64,000 bases of DNA from Streptomyces sp. BA2 (GTDB taxonomy: Bacteria > Actinomycetota > Actinomycetes > Streptomycetales > Streptomycetaceae), in contig NZ_WSRO01000002.1 of NCBI RefSeq assembly GCF_009769735.1, forward strand, positions 4,724,001-4,788,000, in the 5' to 3' direction. The position numbers were made by a program, and so were the translations under genes. Positions 32,684 through 40,410 of the stretch are shown one piece after another. Numbering within the stretch: the stretch's first letter is position 1; the number at the start of each line of letters is the position of its first letter. Under the pieces are notes generated by a model. The model saw only the letters and a list, made by a program, of their open reading frames with translations, ran no database searches and had not been told where the DNA came from.

Positions 32684-34083
32684 CGTACGACGTTCAGGTC
32701 TGGAGCATCCGGAAGCGCGCCAATCGCGCTGCGGCCTACCAACTCCGCTGGCGTGTCGGGCTCCGTCCCTTCTCCAAGAGCTACAAGATCAAGGCCCAAG
32801 CTGACGGCCGCCGTTCAGAGCTGCTGTCCGCCCTGCGCAACCGCGAGCAGTTCGATTCGGAAACTGGTCTGCCTTCCTCTGAGATCCAGGCTCCCAAGCC
32901 ACCCACCTGGTACGCGCACACCCTCGCGTACACGGACATGAAGTGGCCCGGTGTCTCGGCCAAGCACCGTGCGGGCATCGCTGATGCGTTGGCCACGGTT
33001 ACGCCTCGGCTGATCAAGGACAACCGTGGGGCCCCGTCGACGAAGGTGCTCCGGGCCGCGCTCTACTCCTGGGCCTTCCGCTTCGTCCTGGACGACGAAG
33101 GAAAGTGGAACCGCCGTGCGGATGTGGTGACACCCCCCGAGGACATCGCGGCGGCGCTCGACTGGATCGCCCGCAAGTCCGTGGACATCACCGACCTCAA
33201 CACCCCCTCCGTGGTGCGCTCCGCCCTCGACGCGCTCTCACAGAGGATGGACGGTACGGCCGCCGCCGACAACACGGTGAACCGCAAACGGACCGTATTC
33301 AGCAACTGCCTGCGCTACGCCGTGGAGCGGGAGTTGCTGACAACGCTCCCCCTCGACAAGGTGGACTGGACGCCCCCGGAAACCGATGGCGAGATCGATT
33401 TCCGGTTCGTGCCCGGCCCAAAGCTGGCACGGAGGCTGATCGAAGGTGTGGGATCTCAGGGGGAGCGCGGCCGACACCTGAGGGCATTCTTCGGCTGCCT
33501 GTACTACGCGGCCAATCGCCCCGGTGAGGCGTCCAATCTCTGTGAGTCGGACTTCACCCTGCCCGAAGAGGGCTGGGGAGAAGTCCTCCTGTCGATCAGC
33601 ACGCCCCGCGTCGGCTCTGGGTGGACGGACACGGGCGAGTCGTTCGACTCACGCGGCCTGAAGAAGCGCGCCCGCAAGGCGACTCGGCCCGTCCCCATTC
33701 CGCCCGTACTGGTCCGTATGATCCGCGAGCACGTCAAGGAGTTCGGTACCGCCGATGACGGCCGCCTGTTCCGTGCGGTCCAGGGCGGGCATCTCCTGTC
33801 CAAGGAGTACGGGGAGCTCTGGAAGGCGGCACGGCTCGCGGTGCTGTCGGACTCCGAAGCGGCCTCGCCCTTGGCGGAGGTGCCCTACTCGCTGCGGCAT
33901 GCGGGCGTCTCGCTCTGGCTTGAGTCGGGGGTCTCCCCGGCAGAGGTCGCCCGCCGCGCTGGCCACAGCATCGCGGTCCTCTTTCGCTTCTACGCGAAGG
34001 CCATTCACCGCAGTCAAGAGCGCTCGAACCAGAAAATCGAGCGGGCACTGGAGGAAGCCGAGGAGGAGACGGAAGAGCGGTAG
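32677..34083 (+). CDS. int: Site-specific tyrosine integrase
   Basis: 468 residues. An N-terminal arm/core-binding part (~1-220) precedes the catalytic domain: YYAANRPGEASNL with Arg I (~residue 283), the PVPIPPVLVRMI region, PYSLRHAGVSLWLESGVSPA (~404-423, Arg II in LRH; Tyr replaces the first His of HxLR, common in this AICE subfamily), RAGHS and nucleophile Tyr in FRFYAKAIH (~443). It integrates the element into tRNA-Ser. The gene reads toward the intact tRNA, ~1 kb away. Confidence 0.9.
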   Translation: MLTYDVQVWSIRKRANRAAAYQLRWRVGLRPFSKSYKIKAQADGRRSELLSALRNREQFDSETGLPSSEIQAPKPPTWYAHTLAYTDMKWPGVSAKHRAGIADALATVTPRLIKDNRGAPSTKVLRAALYSWAFRFVLDDEGKWNRRADVVTPPEDIAAALDWIARKSVDITDLNTPSVVRSALDALSQRMDGTAAADNTVNRKRTVFSNCLRYAVERELLTTLPLDKVDWTPPETDGEIDFRFVPGPKLARRLIEGVGSQGERGRHLRAFFGCLYYAANRPGEASNLCESDFTLPEEGWGEVLLSISTPRVGSGWTDTGESFDSRGLKKRARKATRPVPIPPVLVRMIREHVKEFGTADDGRLFRAVQGGHLLSKEYGELWKAARLAVLSDSEAASPLAEVPYSLRHAGVSLWLESGVSPAEVARRAGHSIAVLFRFYAKAIHRSQERSNQKIERALEEAEEETEER

Positions 34084-34097
34084 TCGAACGAGTTCGA

Positions 34098-34128
34098 AAG
34101 GGGCGTCCTAAATCGGGGCGCCCCCCTT
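34098..34128 (+). terminator. Possible terminator after int
   Basis: AAGGGGCG pairs with CGCCCC(CC)TT across TCCTAAATCGGGG, 15 bases after the int stop. The stem is short (6-8 bp) and an internal GGGGCGCCCC palindrome competes, so this is moderate evidence. Confidence 0.5.
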
Positions 34129-34173
34129 CCCCTGTGTATCGCTCGATTCAGGGCTCTCATAACGAGGTGGACG

Positions 34174-34875
34174 TTACTCGGACTCAGGTTTCGGCACCCG
34201 GCGCGCCAAGCTGACCTGAAGCATTGTGCGCAAGTCGCCAAGCGCTGCTTCAGCCTTCCGGCGGTCCTCCTCTGTGATGTCGCGGGGCGAGTTGCTGTAC
34301 GCGATGTAGGACTTGGGGTAAGCGATCTGGGCAACGCAGAGCGTGAACACCACGAGAGACTCCCATTCCACCCTCCGTCTCAGAACACGATGCCGCAGCT
34401 TCCGGTGCCCCAGCTTCGCTTCGATGACCACTTTGTAGTCACGTGCCTCCGGCACGAAAGTGGGATACGGCGCTCCAAACTCGATGAACAGTTGCTCAGC
34501 TGTGCGTCCTGCGACAGCGAAACACGCTGGTAGACGAAGAGCGTCCTCCTTCTCTGGCCGCAGGCGATCACGTGTGCTGGTCCACGGCAGCACGAGTTCG
34601 GGTCGAGGCTCATCGGGGAAGCGCAAACGCACGTCAAGCACCACGATCGGCTTGGCACCCGTGTTGTAGAGAACAAGCGGGAACCGGATACGAGCCATCG
34701 AAGAGGTCACACAGGCCGCGAACGAATGCGGCTTCCAGGCTTTCAGGTCTCCCTGGTGGGCATTGATCCACCAAAACGAGGCCACCGTGAAGACAAGGGC
34801 ACACGCCGCGACGAAGGCGGCTGCGGTGAAAGAGGCACTGCTCTGCTGCTCCGCAGCGAGGATCAGTGGAGTCAC
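34174..34875 (-). CDS. Membrane-anchored protein of unknown function between int and the tRNA
   Basis: About 233 residues. One N-terminal membrane helix (~20-40: FTAAAFVAACALVFTVASFW) is followed by a beta-rich region (IRFPLVLYNTGAKPIVVLDV, LRFPDEPRPELVLPW, YKVVIEAKLGHRKLRHRVLR), a second possible membrane segment (ESLVVFTLCVAQIAYPKSYI) and a charged helix (EEDRRKAEAALGDLRTMLQV). Start uncertain: GTG 34875 avoids crossing the arm-site region; the frame is open to 34968. AICE genes in this slot are often cargo. No family recognised. Confidence 0.55.
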   Translation of the reverse strand: MTPLILAAEQQSSASFTAAAFVAACALVFTVASFWWINAHQGDLKAWKPHSFAACVTSSMARIRFPLVLYNTGAKPIVVLDVRLRFPDEPRPELVLPWTSTRDRLRPEKEDALRLPACFAVAGRTAEQLFIEFGAPYPTFVPEARDYKVVIEAKLGHRKLRHRVLRRRVEWESLVVFTLCVAQIAYPKSYIAYSNSPRDITEEDRRKAEAALGDLRTMLQVSLARRVPKPESE

Positions 34876-34943
34876 GCCCAGAGTCTGCCAGTTAATGGTG
34901 CTACGCCGCTGGTGTTCCCCACGAGCGCCGCAACGGAGGCCGG

Positions 34944-34964
34944 TGGTCCACACCTGGTCCACAC
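34944..34964 (+). promoter_or_regulatory. Putative integrase/excisionase arm sites, right end
   Basis: Two copies of TGGTCCACAC (34944-34953 and 34955-34964), 11 bp apart, followed by ACACTGGTC. The same decamer is at 21759-21768 just inside the left repeat. The placement on both sides of the joined attP supports arm-type sites. Confidence 0.5.
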
Positions 34965-35019
34965 ACACTGGTCAAAGGCGTGACAGTCGCGGATCAAGGT
35001 GAGACACGTCCCCCACGAA

Positions 35020-35050
35020 GAAGGGTGCCTCTCAGCGAGAGACACCCTTC
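35020..35050 (-). terminator. Terminator downstream of tRNA-Ser(TGA), carried by the element
   Basis: GAAGGGTG and CTCTC arms pair with their complements across one C/A mismatch. It is nearly the same hairpin as at 21094-21126. It lies 27 bases past the tRNA 3' end on the minus strand. Confidence 0.75.
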
Positions 35051-35076
35051 TGACCAGCACACACGCTGGCCTGCAA

Positions 35077-35131
35077 GCGGTGGGTGTGGGATTTGAACCC
35101 ACGGTGACTCGCGCCACGACGGTTTTCAAGA
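35077..35131. repeat. Right attachment repeat (within tRNA-Ser)
   Basis: The 3' half of tRNA-Ser(TGA), 54/55 identical to 21632-21686. The element supplies this half, restoring a functional tRNA after integration. Confidence 0.93.
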
Positions 35132-35162
35132 CCGTTCCCTTAGGCCGCTCGGGCAACCCACC
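35078..35162 (-). tRNA. tRNA-Ser(TGA), AICE integration site
   Basis: An 85-nt class II tRNA: acceptor GGTGGGT/ACCCACC, anticodon stem ACGGT/ACCGT around CTTGAAA (anticodon TGA, reads UCA/UCG), a variable-arm stem with a GCGA loop, and T-loop TTCAAAT. Discriminator is G. The 5' part is chromosomal and the 3' part comes from the element. Confidence 0.95.
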
Positions 35163-35190
35163 CCGCACCGCCGTTCAGGGCGGTGCGGGG
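35161..35190 (-). terminator. Terminator of the HtrA-like gene
   Basis: CCCCGCACCGCC and GGCGGTGCGGGG form a perfect 12-bp stem around GTTCAG, 14 bases past the protease stop codon and directly before the tRNA 5' end. Confidence 0.85.
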
Positions 35191-35204
35191 ACAAGAGTAG
35201 CGGG

Positions 35205-36695
35205 TCAGCTCTCGCCCTTGCGCTGGCCCAGGACCACGTCGACCTTGTGCTCCTTGCCGTCGCGCTTGTACGTGATCTCGACGGTGTCGCCCGGCTTGTG
35301 GGTCCAGATCTGGCCGATCAGGGTCGGGCCGCTGTCGATCACCGTGTCGTCCAGCTTCGTGATGACGTCGCCGGGCTTGAGGCCCGCCTTGTCCGCCGGA
35401 CCGTTCGGGGTGACCGCCTGCGTACCGCTCGCGCCTTCCTGGGAGATCGTGGCGCCGCCCGCGTTCTCCTCCAGGGCGACCGAGGCCCCGATCACGGGGT
35501 AGACGGCCTGGCCGTTCTTGATCAGTTGCTGGGCGACGTACTTGGCTTGGTTGACCGGGATCGCGAAGCCCAGGCCGATGGAGCCGGACTGGCCGCCTCC
35601 GCCGAGGCCGCCGCCGCTCTCCGCGGGCTTGATCGCGGAGTTGATGCCGATGACCGCGCCGCCCGCGTCGAGCAGTGGGCCGCCGGAGTTGCCGGGGTTG
35701 ATGGACGCGTCGGTCTGCAGGGCGCTCATGTACGAGCTCTTGCTGCTCGCGCCGTCGCTGGAGGTCACCGGGCGGTCCTTGGCGCTGACGATGCCGGTGG
35801 TGACCGTGTTCGAGAGGCCGAAGGGGGCACCGATGGCGATCGTCGAGTCGCCGACGGCCACCTTGTCGGAGTTGGCGAGGGGGAGCGGCTTCAGGTTCGA
35901 GGGCGGGTTCTTGAGCTTGAGGACGGCGACGTCATAGCCCTCGGCGCGGCCGACCACCTCGGCGTCGTACTTCTTGCCGTCCGAGAACGTCGCCGCGAGC
36001 TTCCCGCCGTCGGCCGCGGACGCCACGACGTGGTTGTTCGTGAGGATGTGGCCCTGCGTGTCGTAGACGAAGCCGGTGCCCGTGCCGCCCTCTCCGTTGC
36101 CACCCTGGGCCTCGATGGTGACGACGCTGGGCAGCGCCTTGTTCGCGATGCCGGCGACCGTGCCGGGCTCGCGCTTGAGGTCGGCCGGGGTGTCCGACGC
36201 GGACACCGTGGTCGAGCCCGTGCTGTTGTCGTTCCGGTCGGCCGCCCAGAAGCCGATGCCGCCGCCGACACCGCCCGCGACCAGCGCGGCCACGAGCACC
36301 GCGGCGATCAGACCACCGCGACGGCCCGCGGGCTTGGGACCCTCCGGGTGCTGCGCCGCGTACGAAGCGCCCCATCCGGAGCCGGAGCCTCCACCTTGGG
36401 CGTACGAGGGAACGGCGGGCGGCGGCGGAGGCGGCCAGGCGCCGGCACCGGAGGCGTGCGGGGCGGCGTGCTGGGGCGCGCCCGCGGCGGCTCCGGCATG
36501 CGTGGGAGCCTCGTGCGCCGACGGTTCCCGAGCGGACACCGCGGAGGTCGGCGCCGCGGGGTCGGGCGCGACGGAAGGGGGCGCGGGGTCGGCGGAAGGG
36601 GTTGCAGGGGCGGCGGAAGCAGCGGGAGATTCCACCGGCACGGGAGGCGCTGACGGGGCCGGGGGTACCTCGTTGCCCTCGTTCTCGGTGCTCAC
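35205..36695 (-). CDS. HtrA/DegP-like membrane-anchored serine protease with PDZ domain
   Basis: 496 residues. A ~130-residue Pro/Ala-rich cytoplasmic tail, one membrane helix (~133-155, GGLIAAVLVAALVAGGVGGG), a trypsin-like domain with His (ILTNNHVV), Asp (GYDVAVLKL) and Ser (NPGNSGGPLL), and a C-terminal PDZ domain (ADKAGLKPGDVITKLDDTVI). Such proteases handle misfolded proteins outside the membrane. GTG 36695 has GAGGAG ~8 bases upstream. It is monocistronic with a strong terminator, and the tRNA-Ser lies immediately downstream. Confidence 0.9.
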   Translation of the reverse strand: MSTENEGNEVPPAPSAPPVPVESPAASAAPATPSADPAPPSVAPDPAAPTSAVSAREPSAHEAPTHAGAAAGAPQHAAPHASGAGAWPPPPPPAVPSYAQGGGSGSGWGASYAAQHPEGPKPAGRRGGLIAAVLVAALVAGGVGGGIGFWAADRNDNSTGSTTVSASDTPADLKREPGTVAGIANKALPSVVTIEAQGGNGEGGTGTGFVYDTQGHILTNNHVVASAADGGKLAATFSDGKKYDAEVVGRAEGYDVAVLKLKNPPSNLKPLPLANSDKVAVGDSTIAIGAPFGLSNTVTTGIVSAKDRPVTSSDGASSKSSYMSALQTDASINPGNSGGPLLDAGGAVIGINSAIKPAESGGGLGGGGQSGSIGLGFAIPVNQAKYVAQQLIKNGQAVYPVIGASVALEENAGGATISQEGASGTQAVTPNGPADKAGLKPGDVITKLDDTVIDSGPTLIGQIWTHKPGDTVEITYKRDGKEHKVDVVLGQRKGES

Positions 36696-36879
36696 AGCTC
36701 TTCTCCTCGGTCCACGCTGTCGTTCTCGGTCACGGCCTGGCTGTGCCCAACTGTGCATGTGTCTGCAGTCAGCTTTTCCCATGGGCTGTCAGGGCACCAT
36801 AAGCCGATCCTGTGGATCCGGCCTTGTGTGCGACACCTCGGGCAAGCCTTCGAGTACCCCGTGATGGCACCATGACGCG

Positions 36880-37692
36880 GTGACCCTCGCACGACAGCAA
36901 CAGATCCAGGTCGTCGCCCACCGCGGAGCCTCCGAAGACGCCCCCGAGCACACGCTGGCCGCGTACAAGAAGGCTGTCGAGGACGGTGCCGACGCTCTCG
37001 AATGCGATGTACGCCTCACCGCGGACGGACACCTCGTCTGTGTCCACGACCGTCGCGTGAACCGCACGTCGAACGGCCGTGGAGCCGTGTCGGCCCTGGA
37101 GCTAGCCGATCTCGCCACCCTCGACTTCGGTTCCTGGAAGAACAACCACGGTGAGGCCGACGAAGGCCCCGACTGGGAGGACACCTCCGTCCTCACCCTG
37201 GAGCGGCTCCTCGAGCTCGTGGCCGAGAGCAACGCTTCGGGGCGCGACGTCCAGCTGGCCATCGAGACAAAGCACCCCACCCGCTGGGCGGGCCAGGTCG
37301 AGGAAAGGCTGCTTCTTCTACTGAAGCGCTTCGGTTTGGATTCCCCACCCGCCGATGGCCCCTCTCCCGTACGCGTCATGAGCTTCTCGGCGCGCTCCCT
37401 GCACCGCGTGCGGGCCGCGTCCCCCACCCTGCCGACGGTCTATCTGATGCAGTTCGTCTCGCCGCGCCACCGCGACGGCCGCCTTCCCGAGGGCGTTCGA
37501 ATCGCCGGCCCCGGCATGCGGATCGTCCGCAACCACCCCGCCTACGTGGCCAAACTCAAACGCGCGGGTCACCAGGTGCACGTGTGGACCGTGAACGAAC
37601 CCGAGGACGTGGAGCTCTGCGCCGAACTCGGCGTCGACGCCATCATCACGAATCGCCCCAAGCAGGTGCTGTCCCAGTTGGGCCGCCGCTAA
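36880..37692 (+). CDS. Glycerophosphodiester phosphodiesterase (GDPD family)
   Basis: 270 residues with the full GDPD signature: VVAHRGASEDAPEHTLAAYK (His and Arg), DALECDVRLTADGHLVCVHD (metal-binding Glu and Asp, catalytic His), LAIETKHP and the C-terminal HVWTVNEPEDVELCAELGVD. It hydrolyses glycerophosphodiesters to glycerol-3-phosphate and an alcohol. There is no signal peptide, so it is probably cytoplasmic. GTG 36880 is the first start; the ribosome site is weak. It is divergent from the HtrA-like gene. Confidence 0.92.
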   Translation: MTLARQQQIQVVAHRGASEDAPEHTLAAYKKAVEDGADALECDVRLTADGHLVCVHDRRVNRTSNGRGAVSALELADLATLDFGSWKNNHGEADEGPDWEDTSVLTLERLLELVAESNASGRDVQLAIETKHPTRWAGQVEERLLLLLKRFGLDSPPADGPSPVRVMSFSARSLHRVRAASPTLPTVYLMQFVSPRHRDGRLPEGVRIAGPGMRIVRNHPAYVAKLKRAGHQVHVWTVNEPEDVELCAELGVDAIITNRPKQVLSQLGRR

Positions 37693-37841
37693 CCGCAATC
37701 CCGTCAGTTACAGGGTGTGCACCGGCGCGTTCGGTCCGTATTCGATCGTTACGAGTGCGTCACCGCACAAGGGTTGGCCGGTTTCCGGTCCAGTCCATTG
37801 GGGCATTCACACCGTGGCGTGGGGCGAAGGAGGTCTCGGGG

Positions 37842-38384
37842 GTGGCGTTGGTGGTGGCACGGGAGGTGCCCGCGTCGTCGAGCATGGCCGTACCCCATGG
37901 CCCGGCGGGCGTGGGAGAAGCAAGGCACCGGATGCGCGATCAACTGCGCGGGAACGGGGTGCCGGAATCGGTCGTCGACGATGCCGTACTGATCCTTTCG
38001 GAATTGCTCAGCAATGCCTGTCGGCACGGCAGGCCGCTGGGCGAAGGAATGGTCGGCGACGGTGATGTCCGGGCCGCTTGGCGCGTGGACGCGACAGGCA
38101 GGCTGACGGTCGAGGTGACGGACGGCGGTGGCCCGACCCGCCCCGTTCCGGCCACGCCATCGGTCACCGCGCACGGCGGGCGCGGGCTCAACATCATCAC
38201 GTCCCTCGCCGAGACGTGGGGCGTACGCGACGACACCCACGGCGAGGTAACGGTGTGGGTCGTCGTACATGCCGGGCACTGCCACGAGGACTTCGCTACG
38301 CGCGTCGCGGCGCCCGCGGGCTCCGCGATACCGGACCTCGCGTACGCGCCTTCGACGACCGCGAGCGATGACCACGAGCCGTGA
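37842..38384 (+). CDS. RsbW-type ATP-binding anti-sigma/kinase-like protein
   Basis: 180 residues with a single GHKL ATPase domain: MRDQLRGNGVPESVVDDAVL, LSELLSNACRHG (N box), VEVTDGGGPTRP (G1) and HGGRGLNIITSLAETWGV (G2). Stand-alone proteins of this type are serine kinases/anti-sigma factors in partner-switching systems typical of Streptomyces. GTG 37842 is chosen because AAGGAGG ends 8 bases upstream; the longer frame from 37584 overlaps GDPD and is rejected. A similar but distinct protein is at 46829-47275. Its partner is unknown. Confidence 0.85.
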   Translation: MALVVAREVPASSSMAVPHGPAGVGEARHRMRDQLRGNGVPESVVDDAVLILSELLSNACRHGRPLGEGMVGDGDVRAAWRVDATGRLTVEVTDGGGPTRPVPATPSVTAHGGRGLNIITSLAETWGVRDDTHGEVTVWVVVHAGHCHEDFATRVAAPAGSAIPDLAYAPSTTASDDHEP

Positions 38385-38537
38385 CTGCGAGCGGTGACCG
38401 CGACCGATGGCTTCGCCTTACTCCTGCCGACTCCGGCTGAATCCCGACGCCCTCCGGGTGAGCGGCTAGGCTCGCGCCCGTACGCCCAAGACGTACGAAG
38501 AGCCACGCTGTAAAGCCGCATCCGGGAGACACCCAAG

Positions 38538-39503
38538 ATGGCCAAGAAGCGCCCTCAGACCAAGGGCAAGCAGCCGCAGCTGACGGACGGGCAGGTCCCT
38601 GTCGTCGGTGCCCGCGAACCCTGCCCCTGCGGTTCGGGCCGCCGTTACAAGGCCTGTCACGGCCGGGCCGCCGCGCACGCGGTGACCGAGCTGGTGCAGC
38701 GCCCCTTCGAAGGCCTGCCCGGCGAGGGTGACTGGGTGGCTCTGCGCGAGCTCGTCCCGGCGGCGACCGTCGAACTGCCCCTCAAGGACGGGCTGCCGGA
38801 CGGCGTGCCCTCCGTCTTGCTGGCGACCGTCCTGCCGATGGCCTGGCCCGCGCTGCGCCGCGACGACGGCTCGGTCCTGCTCGGCCTGCAGAACGACACC
38901 GCGTCCGGCGACATCAGCCGCGACCTCGCCGACACCCTCCAGCGCGCCCTGACCGCCGAGCCCGGCTCCCCGGTCCAGGCCCGCCGCGCCCCCGCCGACG
39001 GGCCGCGCCTTCAGGATCTCCTCGACCCCGACGGCACATTCGAGCCGATCGTGCACGCGGGCTTCGAGTTCTGGGTTCCGGACTCGGAGAACGCGTCCAC
39101 GGAGGTCTCCGCGTCCCTGGAGCGGGCGAACGCCGCCGCCATCCCGACCGTGAAGCTCTCCGGCGTGGACTCCGCGTACTGGTGCGAGACCCCCGAGAAG
39201 AACCACCTGCGCTGGGTCATGCCGCACCCCGAGGAGCAGCTCCTCGACGCGCTCGCCCGGCTGCACGCGGCCGGTGCGTCGAGCCTCGGCGATGGCACCC
39301 GTCTGGTCGGATCCTTCCGGGCGCACGGTCTGACGGTCCCGGTGTGGGACCTGCCGAGCGGCATGGGCGCCGAGGACATCGAGAAGCCCGCCGCGGAGTT
39401 CGCCGAGCGGCTCGCGAAGGCGCTGGGCAGCGACGCCCCGCTCACGCCGGAGGAGCGCCGGGCGCGCGGCGGTCTCACCAACCGCCAGGTGACGCTGAGC
39501 TGA
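38538..39503 (+). CDS. DUF5926 family protein with N-terminal SEC-C zinc motif
   Basis: 321 residues, highly conserved in actinobacteria. The lysine-rich start MAKKRPQTKGKQPQL is followed by a SEC-C zinc motif (REPCPCGSGRRYKACHG, residues ~27-43) like that at the end of SecA, and an acidic body ending MGAEDIEKPAAEFAERLAKA and LTPEERRARGGLTNRQVTLS. SEC-C motifs bind zinc and can mediate contact with SecB or ribosomes. The cellular role of this family is not established. ATG 38538. Confidence 0.85.
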   Translation: MAKKRPQTKGKQPQLTDGQVPVVGAREPCPCGSGRRYKACHGRAAAHAVTELVQRPFEGLPGEGDWVALRELVPAATVELPLKDGLPDGVPSVLLATVLPMAWPALRRDDGSVLLGLQNDTASGDISRDLADTLQRALTAEPGSPVQARRAPADGPRLQDLLDPDGTFEPIVHAGFEFWVPDSENASTEVSASLERANAAAIPTVKLSGVDSAYWCETPEKNHLRWVMPHPEEQLLDALARLHAAGASSLGDGTRLVGSFRAHGLTVPVWDLPSGMGAEDIEKPAAEFAERLAKALGSDAPLTPEERRARGGLTNRQVTLS

Positions 39504-39628
39504 CCCACCAGTCAGTCGGAAGGGAGCGGGTGACTCCTGTCACAACTCCCGGCCGTCACAGGTAAATCCCTGTCCGGATATCCGAGATCGAATTTGCCCA
39601 GAGCAGATCTCTTGTTACCGTTCAGGTA

Positions 39629-39668
39629 GCCCGGTTGCTGGTGCATCCCCCGTCGCCAGCAACCGGGC
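39629..39668. terminator. Bidirectional terminator between convergent genes
   Basis: GCCCGGTTGCTGG and CCAGCAACCGGGC form a perfect 13-bp stem with a 14-base loop, followed by CCTTTC. It lies between the DUF5926 gene and the secreted protein gene on the other strand. Confidence 0.75.
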
Positions 39669-39708
39669 CCTTTCATGTCCGGCCCGCTGTCCGGCCCGAC
39701 CCGCTGAC

Positions 39709-40353
39709 TCAACTGGCTTTCGGCCGAGCGGAGTTGCTCCCAGAGCGCAGGAGCAACGGTCCGCCACTCCCGTCAGCGAACTCCACCACCGCCGAATATT
39801 CCTCGGCATTTCCCGCCGTACGCTCCCGAGGCGTCTCGCACGCCCCCGGCTCGTCCGCGGCTCCGACCGCGCAATGCATTTGGACGGTGCGTCCGCCGGG
39901 TGCCATAACGGTCAGTACGGCGCTCAGCTCATCACCAGTGGTGTTGCGGTAGTACGTGCGCCCCCAGGTGTCGTGCCCCTGGGTCAGGACGCACGTCTGG
40001 GCTTCGATGCCCTTGGGGGAGGTGAGTTCGGGGCCGCACTGCGCGGTGTTGTCGAGGCCGAGCCCCGTGAGGAACGACGAGCTGTCCGTGGGCCGGTCGT
40101 CCGAAGATGCGCCCTCCGTAGACGCGCCTTCCCTGGACGCCCCCTCCGTAGAGGACCGTTTCGAAGTCGGCTTCTCCGTGGAGGGCTGTTTCGCGTCGGG
40201 ATCCGGCGCCGCCCCCGGTGCCGCGTCCGCCGGCCGCTCCGGCGACCTGGCTTCGGCGTCACCGTCGCCCACAGGCCCCGCGGACGCGCCGGCGAGCGGC
40301 AGGAGAACCGTAATGGCCACGACGCCCATGAGCGCGATCAGGCGGGGGTTCAT
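39709..40353 (-). CDS. Secreted protein of unknown function with Ser/Thr/Glu repeats
   Basis: 214 residues: a signal peptide (MNPRLIALMGVVAITVLLPL, then AGASA), a disordered region (~30-90) with TEGAS/REGAS/TEGAS repeats, and a C-terminal ~110-residue beta-rich domain with three cysteines (AQCGPEL, AQTCVLTQG, QMHCAVG, with GACETP making a fourth), probably two disulfides. It ends with SGGPLLLRSGSNSARPKAS. ATG 40353 is preferred to GTG 40365 since it starts the signal peptide. No family recognised. Confidence 0.65.
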   Translation of the reverse strand: MNPRLIALMGVVAITVLLPLAGASAGPVGDGDAEARSPERPADAAPGAAPDPDAKQPSTEKPTSKRSSTEGASREGASTEGASSDDRPTDSSSFLTGLGLDNTAQCGPELTSPKGIEAQTCVLTQGHDTWGRTYYRNTTGDELSAVLTVMAPGGRTVQMHCAVGAADEPGACETPRERTAGNAEEYSAVVEFADGSGGPLLLRSGSNSARPKAS

Positions 40354-40410
40354 GGGGCCTGACACTAACGACGTTTGATGGGCGCCCGGCTCGCCGCGCG
40401 CCCATTTCCC

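Larger units (their letters stand above)
21632..35131. mobile_element. AICE (pSAM2-type integrative and conjugative element) in tRNA-Ser(TGA)
   Basis: About 13.5 kb between two 55-bp direct repeats. The right-hand repeat is the 3' half of an intact tRNA-Ser; the left-hand repeat is the displaced original 3' half. The contents make up the defining AICE set in canonical order: GntR repressor, SCO3933-family regulator, FtsK/TraB DNA pump, SpdB-like spread protein, RepSA, Xis and tyrosine Int next to the tRNA. G+C content and codon bias are looser in the left cargo (21.8-26.0 kb) than in flanking genes, as expected for acquired DNA. All hallmark frames look intact, so it may still be active. I see no homologue of the activator Pra or of the NUDIX protein Pif of pSAM2. 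Confidence 0.92.
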
